In this document: positions 52,608 through 62,449 of the stretch, in pieces
How positions within the stretch are numbered: the first letter of the stretch is position 1
Layout of the letters: every line of letters starts with the position of its first letter
Origin: JADCRZ01 sp037718865
GTDB taxonomy: Bacteria; Bacteroidota; Bacteroidia; Chitinophagales; Chitinophagaceae
Assembly: GCA_037718865.1 (NCBI GenBank)
Contig: JBBJMP010000009.1
Coordinates: 186,001-250,000, forward strand
Reading direction: 5' to 3'
Length of the DNA stretch: 64,000 bases
Position numbers and translations under genes: made by a program
The notes under the pieces: generated by a model
The model's input: only the letters and a program-made list of their open reading frames with translations
Databases searched by the model: none
Told to the model about the DNA's origin: nothing

Positions 52608-53276
52608 TTAGAAATATTGAGCAATTTTTTGCAATTCGGTTTGAATTTCTTTCTTTTTGTCTTCAGCTGCTGAAACGAATGCGTTTTTGTTTGCATTCAG
52701 CTGGTCCTTGCTCTGGCCTAATTCCTGGGAGATCTGTTTCATCTCCTGGTTCAATGCAGCTATTCTGTCATTTACAGCCTTCAGCTCTTCCGCTTTCGTC
52801 CGGAGAAGCTGTTCTTTCTGCTCGACGTCTGTTTTATATTGCAGGGCATATGCTCCTTCAAATCCTTTCTGATCGCTGTCAATGATCTTAATGTATTCCT
52901 GACCTGTCGTCAGCAATTTCTCTTTGGTCAGCCCGGTCCTCTTTAATACATTGAACGCAGTTTTATACCTTGTACCTTCATCCGTTATCGCTTCCACATC
53001 TATTTTGCTGTCCATGAATTCTTTGAAGTCCGTTCCCTGGAACAGGCTGTTTTTTGCATTTGCTTCTTCGATCAATTGTTCAAAATGCTTCTGGTAATCT
53101 GCTAATCGTGAATTATTGGGCGGGGCGGGCGAAGGAGAGAAATCTGGTTTCTGCAGTACAGGTGCTGAAACCGCAAAATCTGCTGAAGAAGCAGGCGGTT
53201 TTTCGGGTACAGTACCTGGCTTCTCTTCTTCCTTAAATTCAACAAAAGGTCTCATTATATACTTGAGAATGCTCAT
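52608..53276 (-). CDS. Coiled-coil protein, first gene of three-gene set
   Basis: 222 residues. A Pro-rich N-terminal linker (EEEKPGTVPEKPPAS) is followed by a helical segment and a C-terminal coiled coil (about 140-215) with KAEELKAVNDRIAALNQEM. There is no membrane helix or signal. It starts the minus-strand set with the membrane protein at 51564 and the ASKHA-like protein at 50514. Function unknown; an adaptor role is inferred. Confidence 0.65.
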   Translation of the reverse strand: MSILKYIMRPFVEFKEEEKPGTVPEKPPASSADFAVSAPVLQKPDFSPSPAPPNNSRLADYQKHFEQLIEEANAKNSLFQGTDFKEFMDSKIDVEAITDEGTRYKTAFNVLKRTGLTKEKLLTTGQEYIKIIDSDQKGFEGAYALQYKTDVEQKEQLLRTKAEELKAVNDRIAALNQEMKQISQELGQSKDQLNANKNAFVSAAEDKKKEIQTELQKIAQYF

Positions 53277-53611
53277 AAATTTTATTTAAAATTAAATAAT
53301 AATTGCATATAAAGAGGAAAAAGGATAGGGTCATACTAATCAGCGTTAACAAAAATCAGGCATTTAAGTAACCGAAAAAAAAATGCAATTACTCGTTCCG
53401 TGTTTTCGCAACCGGAAAAGGGAAACCAGTCTTTACTAACGAGCACGTGTAGATGTATATAGATGATATGCACTCTGCTGGTGTTTTCACCAATCCACTG
53501 GCAGGAGTCAGTGTTGCTGCCTGAAGTGATCAGATGTACAATATAAAAAAGGATCTTTGTATCTTTATCAAACATACATTCGATCATAGTAACTCTTAAA
53601 TACTTGTCATT
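53277..53611. other. Divergent intergenic region
   Basis: It separates the minus-strand three-gene set from the plus-strand isomerase gene. I see no operator palindrome, RNA gene or ORF that I can support. Confidence 0.5.
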
Positions 53612-54514
53612 ATGCATACTTCACGAAGAGACTTCCTAAAGTCCTCAGCCCTCACCCTCGCCGGCACAACCTTACTTTCCAGTCGGCTATTCGCCTTAAA
53701 TCAGCGAAACTTAAATCTCGGTATTCAACTGTATTCCATACGCGACGAAATGAAAAAAGACCCGCTGGGAACGCTCAGGCAAGTGGCCGCCATTGGTTAC
53801 AAAAATGTTGAACACGCCAATTATGTAGATCGGAAATTTTATGGCTATTCAGTACCGGAGTTTAAAAAGATTTTGAATGAACTGGGTTTCTCCATGCCAA
53901 GCGGACATACGGTGATGCGCAAAGACCACTGGAATGAATCTACAAAAGACTTTACGGATGCATGGAAAATGACGGTTGAAGATGCGGCAGCTCTAGGCCA
54001 GAAATATGTCATCAGCCCCTGGTTGGATGAAAGTCTGCGAAAGAACTTTGATGATATGAAGCGCTATATGGAGGTATTCAACAAAAGCGGGGAATTGTGT
54101 AAAAAATCGGGAATGAAATTTGGCTATCATAATCACGATTTTGAATTCAGCGTTAAGCTGAATAATGTAAAAGTGTACGATATCATTCTTCAGAATACCG
54201 ATCCTGCACTGGTGGCCCAGCAATTGGACATCGGTAATATGTATTCCGGAGGCGGCAGGGCCATGGAAGTATTAAAACAATACCCGGGCAGATTTGAATT
54301 GTTACACGTGAAAGATGAAATCAAAACTGCCGCAGAAAAATACGAAAGTACGGTTATTGGAAAAGGGCTTATTCAGGTAAAGCAGGTTATTGATGAGGCA
54401 AAGAAAACCGGAGGTACATCCCATTTTATCATCGAGCAGGAATCTTATCAGGGTCAACCACCTATTGAAGCGGTAAAGCAAGATTATAAGATCATGAAGA
54501 GTTGGGGATATTAG
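53612..54514 (+). CDS. Exported TIM-barrel sugar isomerase/epimerase (Tat type)
   Basis: 300 residues. HTSRRDFLKSSALTLAGTTL is a Tat signal. The AP_endonuc_2 barrel shows LGIQLYSIRDEM, KFGYHNHDFEF, AQQLDIGNM, LLHVKDEIK and FIIEQESY, which together form the metal-binding site. Relatives in Bacteroidota convert or eliminate 3-keto-sugars. The gene stands alone between divergent minus-strand genes, but fits a pathway with 49104, 56369 and 58234. Confidence 0.92.
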   Translation: MHTSRRDFLKSSALTLAGTTLLSSRLFALNQRNLNLGIQLYSIRDEMKKDPLGTLRQVAAIGYKNVEHANYVDRKFYGYSVPEFKKILNELGFSMPSGHTVMRKDHWNESTKDFTDAWKMTVEDAAALGQKYVISPWLDESLRKNFDDMKRYMEVFNKSGELCKKSGMKFGYHNHDFEFSVKLNNVKVYDIILQNTDPALVAQQLDIGNMYSGGGRAMEVLKQYPGRFELLHVKDEIKTAAEKYESTVIGKGLIQVKQVIDEAKKTGGTSHFIIEQESYQGQPPIEAVKQDYKIMKSWGY

Positions 54515-54736
54515 TTATTACTAACGCCTTATCGGGGGCTTTTAGCCATTTCATTTGCGCATCATTTGAAATCTCCTCCGAGCAGGGTGCTGCACATACT
54601 GAGGAACAATATGTACCTCCATGTTAGAAGATTTCAACGAAGCGCAAAAACCATTTCTTACAAGAAACTTATTGCGCTTCGTGAAATGACACGGCGAGAA
54701 GATGTCTTGATACTCCGGACTTCCGACTCCTTACCC

Positions 54737-56191
54737 CTAATACCTCATCAACGCAGCAACAACACTATCCGCAGGCATCTCGTCCCTGTCCAGCAAAAAA
54801 ACTTCCCCGCCGTTTAATATTGTCTTTACAACCGAATGATCAAGCAGGTCTTCACTGCCCTGTTCCAGGTTATCATGAAACCAGATCTCATTAGCGTGCT
54901 CGTCAAAAAGTCCCCAGATATGTTCCGCTTTTTGAACAAACAGGTGCGAGACCTTTCCATAAAAACTGGCTGGAATGATATCCGCAGCTATTGAAGAAGT
55001 AAGTGCAGTTGCCGACTTGTTGCCAAATTGTTCCAGCGCTTTAGTAAGACGCTGCTTAAAGTACGGCTCCATTTTGGCCCTCGCCTGAGGATACAGGCTT
55101 GAAATGTCTTCATGCTCATGGCTACCGGTCAGCGCATCTTCCCATATGAATTTATAATCGCATGCCGATTTGTAAATAGGAATAAGGTATTCAACTCCGG
55201 CAAGCAGGAGAGGAGCTGTTTCCTTATTCAATAATTGTTTCCAGATAACATCATCGACGGCTTCAAAGTATGTGGCCATTTTTGTTTTGTCATCGTTATT
55301 TCCTCCACCTATTCCATGGAAATTGGCTCCTCCCGTTCCTCCGCGCCCGCCAGTCTTTAATGTGGTTTCATCATCCTTATCCGGACCAGTAACTTCCTCA
55401 ATAACATTCGGTATCTCTTCTATGGGAAGATATTCCATTCCAAAAGCATCGGCCCGGAAAATTTTCGCCTGTTTCTTACTGATGACAAGCAGATAAAAAT
55501 ATTCTTTGGTGGTCATAACAGGAACAAGCGGCGATACATAAAAACTGGTATCCGTAACGATCTCCCCGGATGGTGCCAGCGGCATTTTTATGTACTTAAA
55601 AAATCCGTCTGATAAGAATACGGCCAGGCCTGCCGATAGGTTACGCCAAAACGCATCATTTCGGACCAACTCATATCCCGGTTCAAGCATTTTTTCGATA
55701 GACACCTGATCAATATCTTTTTCTTTTAACTTATTAGCGATATCCTGAAGGGCATTCTTAAAAATGATGGGATCGAAGTGTTCATTTACTTCCACACCAG
55801 CCTTATGTGTCGGAAAGAAAACGGAGACGCAGCATCCGGAACTATAACTGGCCAGTTCAGCAAATAATTCCCTGGATAGTATACCGGGAAGCTCCTCCGG
55901 AACAACGGCTCCCTGCACTTCGGTAAAGGTTTCGTTTTTGCTTTTATTACTTTCTTCCGTATTTTCTTTTGCTTTATAGGGAACTTGTCCTTTAGATGTG
56001 TTCCTGTTCGGGTGCCTGAATGGTAAACCAGGTTCCGGCACGTCAGCACCCTGGGTATACTTATCGGACAAGTCTGAATATTGCTCCAACTTTTCAGGTG
56101 GGGTGGGATGTAACCCAAGACCTTCCCCTTTATTTATACCTGATGGTTTTCCTTTTCCAGGGTGAAATTTTCCTGTTTTATCTTTTCCCAT
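54737..56191 (-). CDS. baeRF family protein (bacterial archaeo-eukaryotic release factor-like)
   Basis: 484 residues. A basic N-terminus (GKFHPGKGKPSG) typical of Bacteroidota members, then an eRF1-like domain (CVSVFFPTHKAGVEV, RNLSAGLAVFLSDGFFKYI), a Gly-rich loop (GGRGGTGGANFHGIGGG, about 285-300) at the place of the eRF1 catalytic loop, and a C-terminal domain ending DRDEMPADSVVAALMRY. baeRF proteins are predicted ribosome-acting factors that may hydrolyse peptidyl-tRNA, often in stress responses. Activity here is not shown. Confidence 0.82.
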   Translation of the reverse strand: MGKDKTGKFHPGKGKPSGINKGEGLGLHPTPPEKLEQYSDLSDKYTQGADVPEPGLPFRHPNRNTSKGQVPYKAKENTEESNKSKNETFTEVQGAVVPEELPGILSRELFAELASYSSGCCVSVFFPTHKAGVEVNEHFDPIIFKNALQDIANKLKEKDIDQVSIEKMLEPGYELVRNDAFWRNLSAGLAVFLSDGFFKYIKMPLAPSGEIVTDTSFYVSPLVPVMTTKEYFYLLVISKKQAKIFRADAFGMEYLPIEEIPNVIEEVTGPDKDDETTLKTGGRGGTGGANFHGIGGGNNDDKTKMATYFEAVDDVIWKQLLNKETAPLLLAGVEYLIPIYKSACDYKFIWEDALTGSHEHEDISSLYPQARAKMEPYFKQRLTKALEQFGNKSATALTSSIAADIIPASFYGKVSHLFVQKAEHIWGLFDEHANEIWFHDNLEQGSEDLLDHSVVKTILNGGEVFLLDRDEMPADSVVAALMRY

Positions 56192-56368
56192 AGTTATGCT
56201 TTTTTCTGGTTATGGAACAATTTATATACCAGCCCTGGCATAAGCCTGTGCGGTAATCTCTATGGGAAAAGTGTAATCACATAAAATCGCAGATCTTTAT
56301 TGTTAAAAATGATGTTGGAAGAAACCTGAATTTTGGCCTATATTGGCGTAAATTTAAATTATCATATA

Positions 56369-58216
56369 ATGCTGAATCTTTTCTTGATGCCTGATTTAAG
56401 CATAGTTTTCTCTAAACGATTACTACTTAATATGCTTTTTACCGGCTTGCTTGCTGCGCCGGTGATAGGACAGACAAGCATACCGCTGACCGATCTTTCC
56501 GCTTTTAAAAACCCGGGCAAAAGCTGGCGCATCGCGGGAGATGTCAACGCAGATCTGAACAAGCCGAATACACTCAATATATCTCAGGGAACAGGCATAC
56601 TGGTAAATTTACCTGTTGATAAAAATGGTGCCGACCTCTTCACGAATGCCGAATACGGCGATATTGACCTGGAGCTGGTCTATATGATAGCTAAGGGATC
56701 AAACTCAGGGGTTTATCTTAACGGTAATTACGAAGTTCAGTTGCTGGATAGCTGGGGCGTTAAAAGTCCAACCGACGGAGACAACGCGGCTATATATCAC
56801 CGCTGGGATGAAGCCCGGCCAGAAGGCAGGAAAGGGTATGAAGGTTATGCACCCAGACAAAACGCCAGCCGTGCCCCGGGACTCTGGCAGTATTTAAGGG
56901 TCTCCTTCCAGTCTCCACGTTTTGATGCCAATGGAAAAAAAGTTGAAAATGCCAAAATACTCCGTTTGGATCTGAACGGAGTTACTCTACATGAAAATGT
57001 TGAACTGCTGGGTGTTACAAGGGGAGCAGCCAGTAATGCCGAAACAGCAAAGGGTCCTTTGAGAATCCAGGGTGATCACGGTCCCATTGCCATAAAAGAT
57101 ATTAAGATCACTACCTTCGACAAACCCCGTCCCCAATTAACCAATATCAGCTATACCGTTTTTAAAGGAAGATTTGATGCAAAAGCTGATTTGTCTAAAT
57201 TGCCACCTGAAGCACAAGGCACGTTGGGGAACCTGACTGCCGGTAATATTAACAACCTGCCCGGAGAATATTTTATACGTTATAGCGGTACCCTCAAAGT
57301 CGCAGAGCCTGGTCAATATTCGCTGAATGCATTTGTTCCCGGTGGCCGGGGCATTCTACAAATCAATAAGCAACCGGTGGCCGCTTCCGGAGGAAGAGGC
57401 GGAAGTTTAGTTACCCTGCCGGCTGGGGACCTGCCTTTTGAATTGTTGTATACCAAAACCGAAGAATGGACGAACAGGTCATTGATTATGGCAGTGTCAG
57501 GGCCGGGGATCCGGGAGTATTACATCGGCGATCCCATCACGTCAGTAGCGACAAATCAAAGTGCCGACCCCATCCTGATCGATGCGCCCGTTAACACCAT
57601 AATCCGAAGCTTTATGGACCTCCCCGGAGGAATCAGGGTAGTTCACGCCGTTTCTGTTGGGAGCGCACAGCAGGTACACTATACCTATGACATGGATAAA
57701 GGTAATATAGTGCAGGTATGGCGAGGCCAGTTCCTGGATGCTACTCCAATGTGGTATGGCAGGGGTGACGGCTCATCGCGGCCACTGGGGGCAGGCCATC
57801 GTTTCGGAAAACCGTTTTTTGCATTGGCAAAACTTAACTCCCCGCAGGCTCCATGGATTGAAGATACCACAGGCAGTGGGTATTTACCAAAAGGATATGC
57901 CCTGGACGCAAATGACCTTCCTACTTTCAGGTATAACATTTACGGAGCAACAGTTCAAGATGCCTTCCGGGTGATGGAGAACGGACAGGGCCTGACACGC
58001 GAGTTATCAATAAAAAATGCACCGTCTGACTTGTACGTCCGCCTGGCATCGGGAAGCACCATTGAAATGGTAAACGGTTTGTATGTAATAGATAATAAGT
58101 CGTTTTATTTACAACTGAATGCCGGCGACGCAAAACCCATCATCCGAGATGTAGCCGGGGGCAAAGAATTGATTATTCCCGTAAAAGATAAATTAACCTA
58201 TTCCATTGTTTTCTAA
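56369..58216 (+). CDS. DUF1080 (3-keto-disaccharide hydrolase) protein with C-terminal PA14-like domain
   Basis: I start at the ATG at 56369; the longer frame begins with TTG. The signal peptide ends near VIGQ. Residues about 40-240 are a DUF1080 jelly-roll (LVYMIAKGSNSGVYLNGNYE, VQLLDSWG). A beta-rich PA14-like part follows (FIRYSGTLKVAEPGQYSL) and then a propeller-like end. DUF1080 proteins cleave 3-keto-glycosides. It is followed after 17 bp by the cytochrome/dehydrogenase, so the two form one operon. Confidence 0.85.
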   Translation: MLNLFLMPDLSIVFSKRLLLNMLFTGLLAAPVIGQTSIPLTDLSAFKNPGKSWRIAGDVNADLNKPNTLNISQGTGILVNLPVDKNGADLFTNAEYGDIDLELVYMIAKGSNSGVYLNGNYEVQLLDSWGVKSPTDGDNAAIYHRWDEARPEGRKGYEGYAPRQNASRAPGLWQYLRVSFQSPRFDANGKKVENAKILRLDLNGVTLHENVELLGVTRGAASNAETAKGPLRIQGDHGPIAIKDIKITTFDKPRPQLTNISYTVFKGRFDAKADLSKLPPEAQGTLGNLTAGNINNLPGEYFIRYSGTLKVAEPGQYSLNAFVPGGRGILQINKQPVAASGGRGGSLVTLPAGDLPFELLYTKTEEWTNRSLIMAVSGPGIREYYIGDPITSVATNQSADPILIDAPVNTIIRSFMDLPGGIRVVHAVSVGSAQQVHYTYDMDKGNIVQVWRGQFLDATPMWYGRGDGSSRPLGAGHRFGKPFFALAKLNSPQAPWIEDTTGSGYLPKGYALDANDLPTFRYNIYGATVQDAFRVMENGQGLTRELSIKNAPSDLYVRLASGSTIEMVNGLYVIDNKSFYLQLNAGDAKPIIRDVAGGKELIIPVKDKLTYSIVF

Positions 58217-58233
58217 TTAAGAAATTGTTTTAT

Positions 58234-60207
58234 ATGAATTATAATGTTAAGTGGAAATCTTGTAGTAAAGTGAAGGGGTTATTCTTGTTGGCTATTATTT
58301 CAACATGCATTTTTACCTCTTCTCATTCACAGGAGGCTGCAAAAGAAGAAGATTATTTCAGGATCTCGCGCGTAAGTATGCCTGAGAATGTCATGCTTGA
58401 AGTGGGAGGCCTGACCGTGTTACCTAACGGCGACCTGGGCATTTCAACCAGGCGTGGAGACGTATACATAGCTGAGAATCCGACCAGTCAGCGCCCTTTT
58501 TTCCGCAAATTTGCTTCAGGTTTGCATGAAATCCTGGGTTTGGCGTATAGAGATGGAGCATTTTACTGCTCCCAGCGGGGAGAGCTGACTAAACTGATAG
58601 ATTCTAACGGAGACGGCAAGGCAGATATTTATGAAACGATTTACGCATGGCCCGTATCAGGTCACTACCATGAATACAGTTTCGGGCCGAAGATAGCCCC
58701 TGATGGATCATTTTTTGTTTCGGGTAATGTTGCTTTTGGTAATGAACAATGGTGGAGGGGTGAAAGCCGGGTGCCCTGGAGGGGATGGATTATGAAAATT
58801 ACTGAAAGCGGCCAGATGGAACCCTGGGCAACAGGCGTTCGGTCACCCTGTGGATTAGGAATTGTTGACGGTGAACTGTTTTACACGGATAACCAGGGTG
58901 ACTGGATCGGTTCTGGAGCCGTATGGCATATGCCTAAAGGTGCTTTTGTTGGTCACCCGGCAGGTTTGCGCTGGACAAACATGCCAAACTCTCCGGTAAA
59001 ATTAAGTATGGAGCAGTTGTATGCCAAGATAGATCCACGGGAGAATAAAGATGCCGAAGGACGATACATTAAACCTGAAAACGTGGTAAATGAAAAATTT
59101 ATCACTTTGGCTGATATGAAGAAAGACATACCAGAGCTACGCCTGCCGGCCGTCTGGCTTCCTTATGCTATACTTGGCATTTCTACTTCTGAGATCGTTC
59201 CTATCCCTGCGGAAAATTTTGGCCCGTTTGGCGGCCAGTTGCTGGTAGGGGACCAGGGTCAAAGCAAGATCATGCGGGTGTTTCTGGAAAAAGTAAACGG
59301 AGAATACCAGGGGGCAGCCTGGGATTTTCGGGCAGGCTTCCAGTCTGGTGTCCTTCGTATGGCGTGGGCAAAGGACGGCTCTCTTTTTGTGGGCGAAACA
59401 GACCGCGGATGGGGCTCTGCAGGGGAAACAAGTATGGGACTGCAGCGGTTGATATGGAACAATAAAGTGCCCTTTGAAATGCGGGCGGTACGTGCCATGC
59501 CCGATGGCTTTGAAATAGAATTTACCAAACCGGTTGACCCTAAGTCTGCTGAAGACATTTCATCTTATTCGGTGACCAGTTTTATTTATAAATATCATGC
59601 TGTTTATGGAAGTCCGCCAGTAAATAACGAGACAAATGCGGTAAAAGGTATAAAACTTTCCCCCGATGGCATGAAGGCGCGTATCATCGTGGACAAGCTC
59701 AGAAAAAATTATATTCATGCCATAAACCTTGAAGGTCTGCGCGAAAGGGAGAATTCATATTCGCTGGTACATCCTATGGTATATTACACATTAAATCAAA
59801 TTCCGGAAGGGCCCAAACTTGCCTTGAGTGAAGTTAGTACTAAGGCTTCGGTCAAGGTGGCTAAATCTGCTAATACTATTGAAACAAAGTCCACTACGGG
59901 TAAAACCGCATCAAAGGCCACCGCTTCGGCAAAAGCACCTACATTTAAAGATGTACAGCCGCTGTTGGTAAAAAACACCTGTCTGGCTTGTCATAACGCA
60001 ACCAAGCGCCAGGTAGGACCTTCATTTACTGACATTTCCAAACGACGCTATACGGTTGAAAAGATCCTGAGCCTGATTAAGAATCCGCAGCCGCAGAACT
60101 GGCCCGACTATTCTACCGAGATGCCGCCTATGCCCCAGGTACCCAGGCCAGACGCAGTAAAGATAGCTACCTGGATCAGGTCACTGGCCGGGACTATACA
60201 GGAATAG
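58234..60207 (+). CDS. Sorbosone dehydrogenase-like beta-propeller with C-terminal cytochrome c
   Basis: I use the ATG at 58234. A signal peptide precedes a beta-propeller (VSMPENVMLEVGGLTVLPNG, LIDSNGDGKADIYETI, GPFGGQLLVGDQGQ). A Ser/Thr/Ala/Lys-rich linker (about 540-570) leads to a cytochrome c with CLACH near residue 583 and Met ligands in EMPPMPQV. It probably oxidises sugars or glycosides and delivers electrons to the respiratory chain. It is a shorter relative of the protein at 23876, without HEAT repeats. Confidence 0.9.
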   Translation: MNYNVKWKSCSKVKGLFLLAIISTCIFTSSHSQEAAKEEDYFRISRVSMPENVMLEVGGLTVLPNGDLGISTRRGDVYIAENPTSQRPFFRKFASGLHEILGLAYRDGAFYCSQRGELTKLIDSNGDGKADIYETIYAWPVSGHYHEYSFGPKIAPDGSFFVSGNVAFGNEQWWRGESRVPWRGWIMKITESGQMEPWATGVRSPCGLGIVDGELFYTDNQGDWIGSGAVWHMPKGAFVGHPAGLRWTNMPNSPVKLSMEQLYAKIDPRENKDAEGRYIKPENVVNEKFITLADMKKDIPELRLPAVWLPYAILGISTSEIVPIPAENFGPFGGQLLVGDQGQSKIMRVFLEKVNGEYQGAAWDFRAGFQSGVLRMAWAKDGSLFVGETDRGWGSAGETSMGLQRLIWNNKVPFEMRAVRAMPDGFEIEFTKPVDPKSAEDISSYSVTSFIYKYHAVYGSPPVNNETNAVKGIKLSPDGMKARIIVDKLRKNYIHAINLEGLRERENSYSLVHPMVYYTLNQIPEGPKLALSEVSTKASVKVAKSANTIETKSTTGKTASKATASAKAPTFKDVQPLLVKNTCLACHNATKRQVGPSFTDISKRRYTVEKILSLIKNPQPQNWPDYSTEMPPMPQVPRPDAVKIATWIRSLAGTIQE

Positions 60208-60249
60208 CTGCGGTAAGTTGTAGAATTTCAATAATAAAAATGACGTCAA

Positions 60250-60669
60250 ATGGGAATGCTTAAAGAGTTTAAAGAGTTTGTATTCAGAGGAAACGTTATC
60301 GACCTGGCGGTAGGTATTGTGATTGGTGCTGCATTCGGCGCTATAGTCACTGCCGTAGTCGATAATATATTGATGCCTATTGTAGGTCTTATAACCGGAG
60401 GTATCGATTTTAAGTCTTTAATGTATACATTTGGAAAGACGGAGCTCAAATATGGTATGTTTATCCAGGCCACGGTTACATTTTTGATTATTGCCTTCTT
60501 CCTTTTCCTGGTAATAAAGATTGCAAACCGATTTAGAGTAAAAGAAGCTGTTGAGCCGTCTGCGCCACCGCCACCGACAACTACTGAATTGTTATTGATG
60601 GAAATAAGGGATTCGTTAAAGGCAAATAACAGAAATCCGGGTCAGGGGGCTTCATCACACTCCGGTTAA
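60250..60669 (+). CDS. mscL: Large-conductance mechanosensitive channel MscL
   Basis: 139 residues. The N-terminal amphipathic helix and first membrane helix read LKEFKEFVFRGNVIDLAVG, followed by IGAAFGAIVTAVVDNILMP. The second helix is FLIIAFFLFLVIKIAN, and a charged C-terminal helix follows. It is a pentameric pressure valve releasing solutes on hypo-osmotic shock. A Pro-rich linker (SAPPPPTT) before the last helix is usual in this phylum. Confidence 0.96.
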   Translation: MGMLKEFKEFVFRGNVIDLAVGIVIGAAFGAIVTAVVDNILMPIVGLITGGIDFKSLMYTFGKTELKYGMFIQATVTFLIIAFFLFLVIKIANRFRVKEAVEPSAPPPPTTTELLLMEIRDSLKANNRNPGQGASSHSG

Positions 60670-60708
60670 TACAAATTGTGTATTTCAAAATCAACATAAC
60701 TTGCATGA

Positions 60709-61509
60709 ATGAACAATCCTGTCCCCATTGCTCCATCACTTATAAGCAGCCCCACTAAAATTGTAGATGGTATCAGCATCTACGAACGTAAAGATTACAA
60801 TGAATGGTTTGAAGCTGAATATACAAATACTGCTGAGCCATGGGAATACAGTAAGCGTGCTTCGGAACTTTACCGGCACATATATACCGTACAACTGATT
60901 CGCAGGTACAATGCTGCTCCCAAAAGTTTGTTAGAACTGGGGTGTAGCAAGGGGTTAATGACAGAATTGCTCATCCCTTTTAACAAGGCAATTTATGCAG
61001 CGGATATATCATTTACTGCTATGAAGGCATGCAAAAAGAGGTGCGATGCAAAAGCAGAGTTATACCATTGTCGAATGGAATATCTCGTTGCGACTACGCC
61101 TGGACTTCCTTTTGCTGCAGATAGTTTTGACACCGTTACCCTTTGCGATGGACTTAGGGGATGGTGGTTACCAGATGAACAAAAGCGGATTGCACTGGAA
61201 GATACTTTCAGAGTGCTAAAAAAAGGTGGTATAGCTATTCTGACAGATTATTTGCCTGAGCTAAACCGGGGAGAAGCTAAAGCATACGAAGCTATGGTTC
61301 GTGCCAGTCCCTTATCAATAGTTGAAATAAGTTTTTTGTACGACAAGCCATGGTATAAACTTGAGTCACTGTTGAAAAAAACCGGCCTGCAACATAAATT
61401 GCGCAGTATTCTCGCCAGTATTCCATTAGCTAAAACACTAAATACCATTGGCAACCTTGCAGGCCTTAAAGCGGCCCGCCATATCTTGATCGTAGTTCGC
61501 AAAGAATGA
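60709..61509 (+). CDS. Class I SAM-dependent methyltransferase
   Basis: 266 residues. Motif I is LLELGCSKGLMTELL, the acidic strand AIYAADISF binds the SAM ribose, and the region FDTVTLCDGLRGWW takes the place of motif IV. The protein resembles NodS-type small-molecule N-methyltransferases, with a C-terminal segment involved in substrate binding. The substrate is not known. It starts 39 bp after mscL. Confidence 0.85.
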   Translation: MNNPVPIAPSLISSPTKIVDGISIYERKDYNEWFEAEYTNTAEPWEYSKRASELYRHIYTVQLIRRYNAAPKSLLELGCSKGLMTELLIPFNKAIYAADISFTAMKACKKRCDAKAELYHCRMEYLVATTPGLPFAADSFDTVTLCDGLRGWWLPDEQKRIALEDTFRVLKKGGIAILTDYLPELNRGEAKAYEAMVRASPLSIVEISFLYDKPWYKLESLLKKTGLQHKLRSILASIPLAKTLNTIGNLAGLKAARHILIVVRKE

Positions 61510-61544
61510 CTACGTTATTTTCATTTTCTTCGAGGGATCACTAA

Positions 61545-61817
61545 TATTATTCTGCAGAGCAGTCATATTGCTTACGCGGTGGTAATCCGCTGTTTTGCTC
61601 AATTGATCTTCCCGATCTGTTGTTTCATGCACGTTTGATTTTTGATATATACCGCGAAAACGTGAAGCGCTTAGGTGAAGAATTCGATAGGTACAATCCG
61701 GAAGAATTATGTGCGTCATATGTTGCAGAAATGTTGAATGCAGAACAGGCCCGGCAAAAAAAGCGTAGCTATCTATTGCGATGCCTTGCCTGCCAGTTTA
61801 GCCACGGCAACGAGTAA
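61545..61817 (+). other. Open frame without ATG, possible decayed gene
   Basis: An open plus-strand frame of about 90 codons has protein-like composition (FDIYRENVKRLGEEFDRYNP) but starts only at TTG or CTG. It overlaps the end of the convergent membrane protein gene by 45 bp. It may be a remnant; I do not recognise it. Confidence 0.25.
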
Positions 61818-62414
61818 TAATGAAAGCAGCAGGAATGCAAGAAACAGCACTCCGCAATTTGTAAAAACTTTGTTATACCCCAGTTGCTTTACATCCAGGA
61901 AGGGATAAGGATATAATCCGGATATAGAGCCCCTGACAATTATATAGCTTAAATAAACGAATGGATAAATCAGCCAGGACGTTACATCCTTCCATTGTAA
62001 GTTTCTTTTGGGTACAAAGAATACCCAATACAGCATGAATAAAACGGGCATGACAGAATGAAGCAGTTCATCAGCCACCAATTGCCATCCCGCCGGGCTC
62101 CATAAGTTTCGTAAGATCAGATTGTACACAATTCCGACAATAGTGATGTATACTGTAACTGCGGTCAGAACCCGGGTACGTGAAATCCATTTTTGTAATG
62201 CTGATGCAGGTGAAAATAAAAGAATAGAGAAACAAAAGGCAACAAGGATATTTGTGAGAATGGTGAAATAACTAAAGAAGGATATGATCGTGTCGATGAC
62301 CGGGATTCTTCTGTTAGCCAGGATAAGAATCAACTGCAGTATTACTGCAAACCATCCCAGGCTGGCACCTGCAACGAGAAACGTATGTCGTAAAATACCT
62401 GATTGATTTCCCAA
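61773..62414 (-). CDS. Pr6Pr family membrane protein
   Basis: 213 residues with six hydrophobic helices. LGWFAVILQLILILANRR opens helix 1, FSYFTILTNILVAFC helix 2, and conserved steps include HSVMPVLFMLYWVFF and PFVYLSYIIVRG plus YPYPFLDVKQLGY, typical of this six-helix family of unknown function. It lies 35 bp downstream of coaE on the same strand. Role unknown. Confidence 0.8.
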   Translation of the reverse strand: MGNQSGILRHTFLVAGASLGWFAVILQLILILANRRIPVIDTIISFFSYFTILTNILVAFCFSILLFSPASALQKWISRTRVLTAVTVYITIVGIVYNLILRNLWSPAGWQLVADELLHSVMPVLFMLYWVFFVPKRNLQWKDVTSWLIYPFVYLSYIIVRGSISGLYPYPFLDVKQLGYNKVFTNCGVLFLAFLLLSLLLVAVAKLAGKASQ

Positions 62415-62449
62415 AATTATATATTACGTGATAGACCGTTTAATTTTCG

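Noticed and set aside
61510..61719. 69-codon minus-strand frame between methyltransferase and Pr6Pr genes
   Set aside because: No recognisable composition or start signal; antisense to another weak frame.
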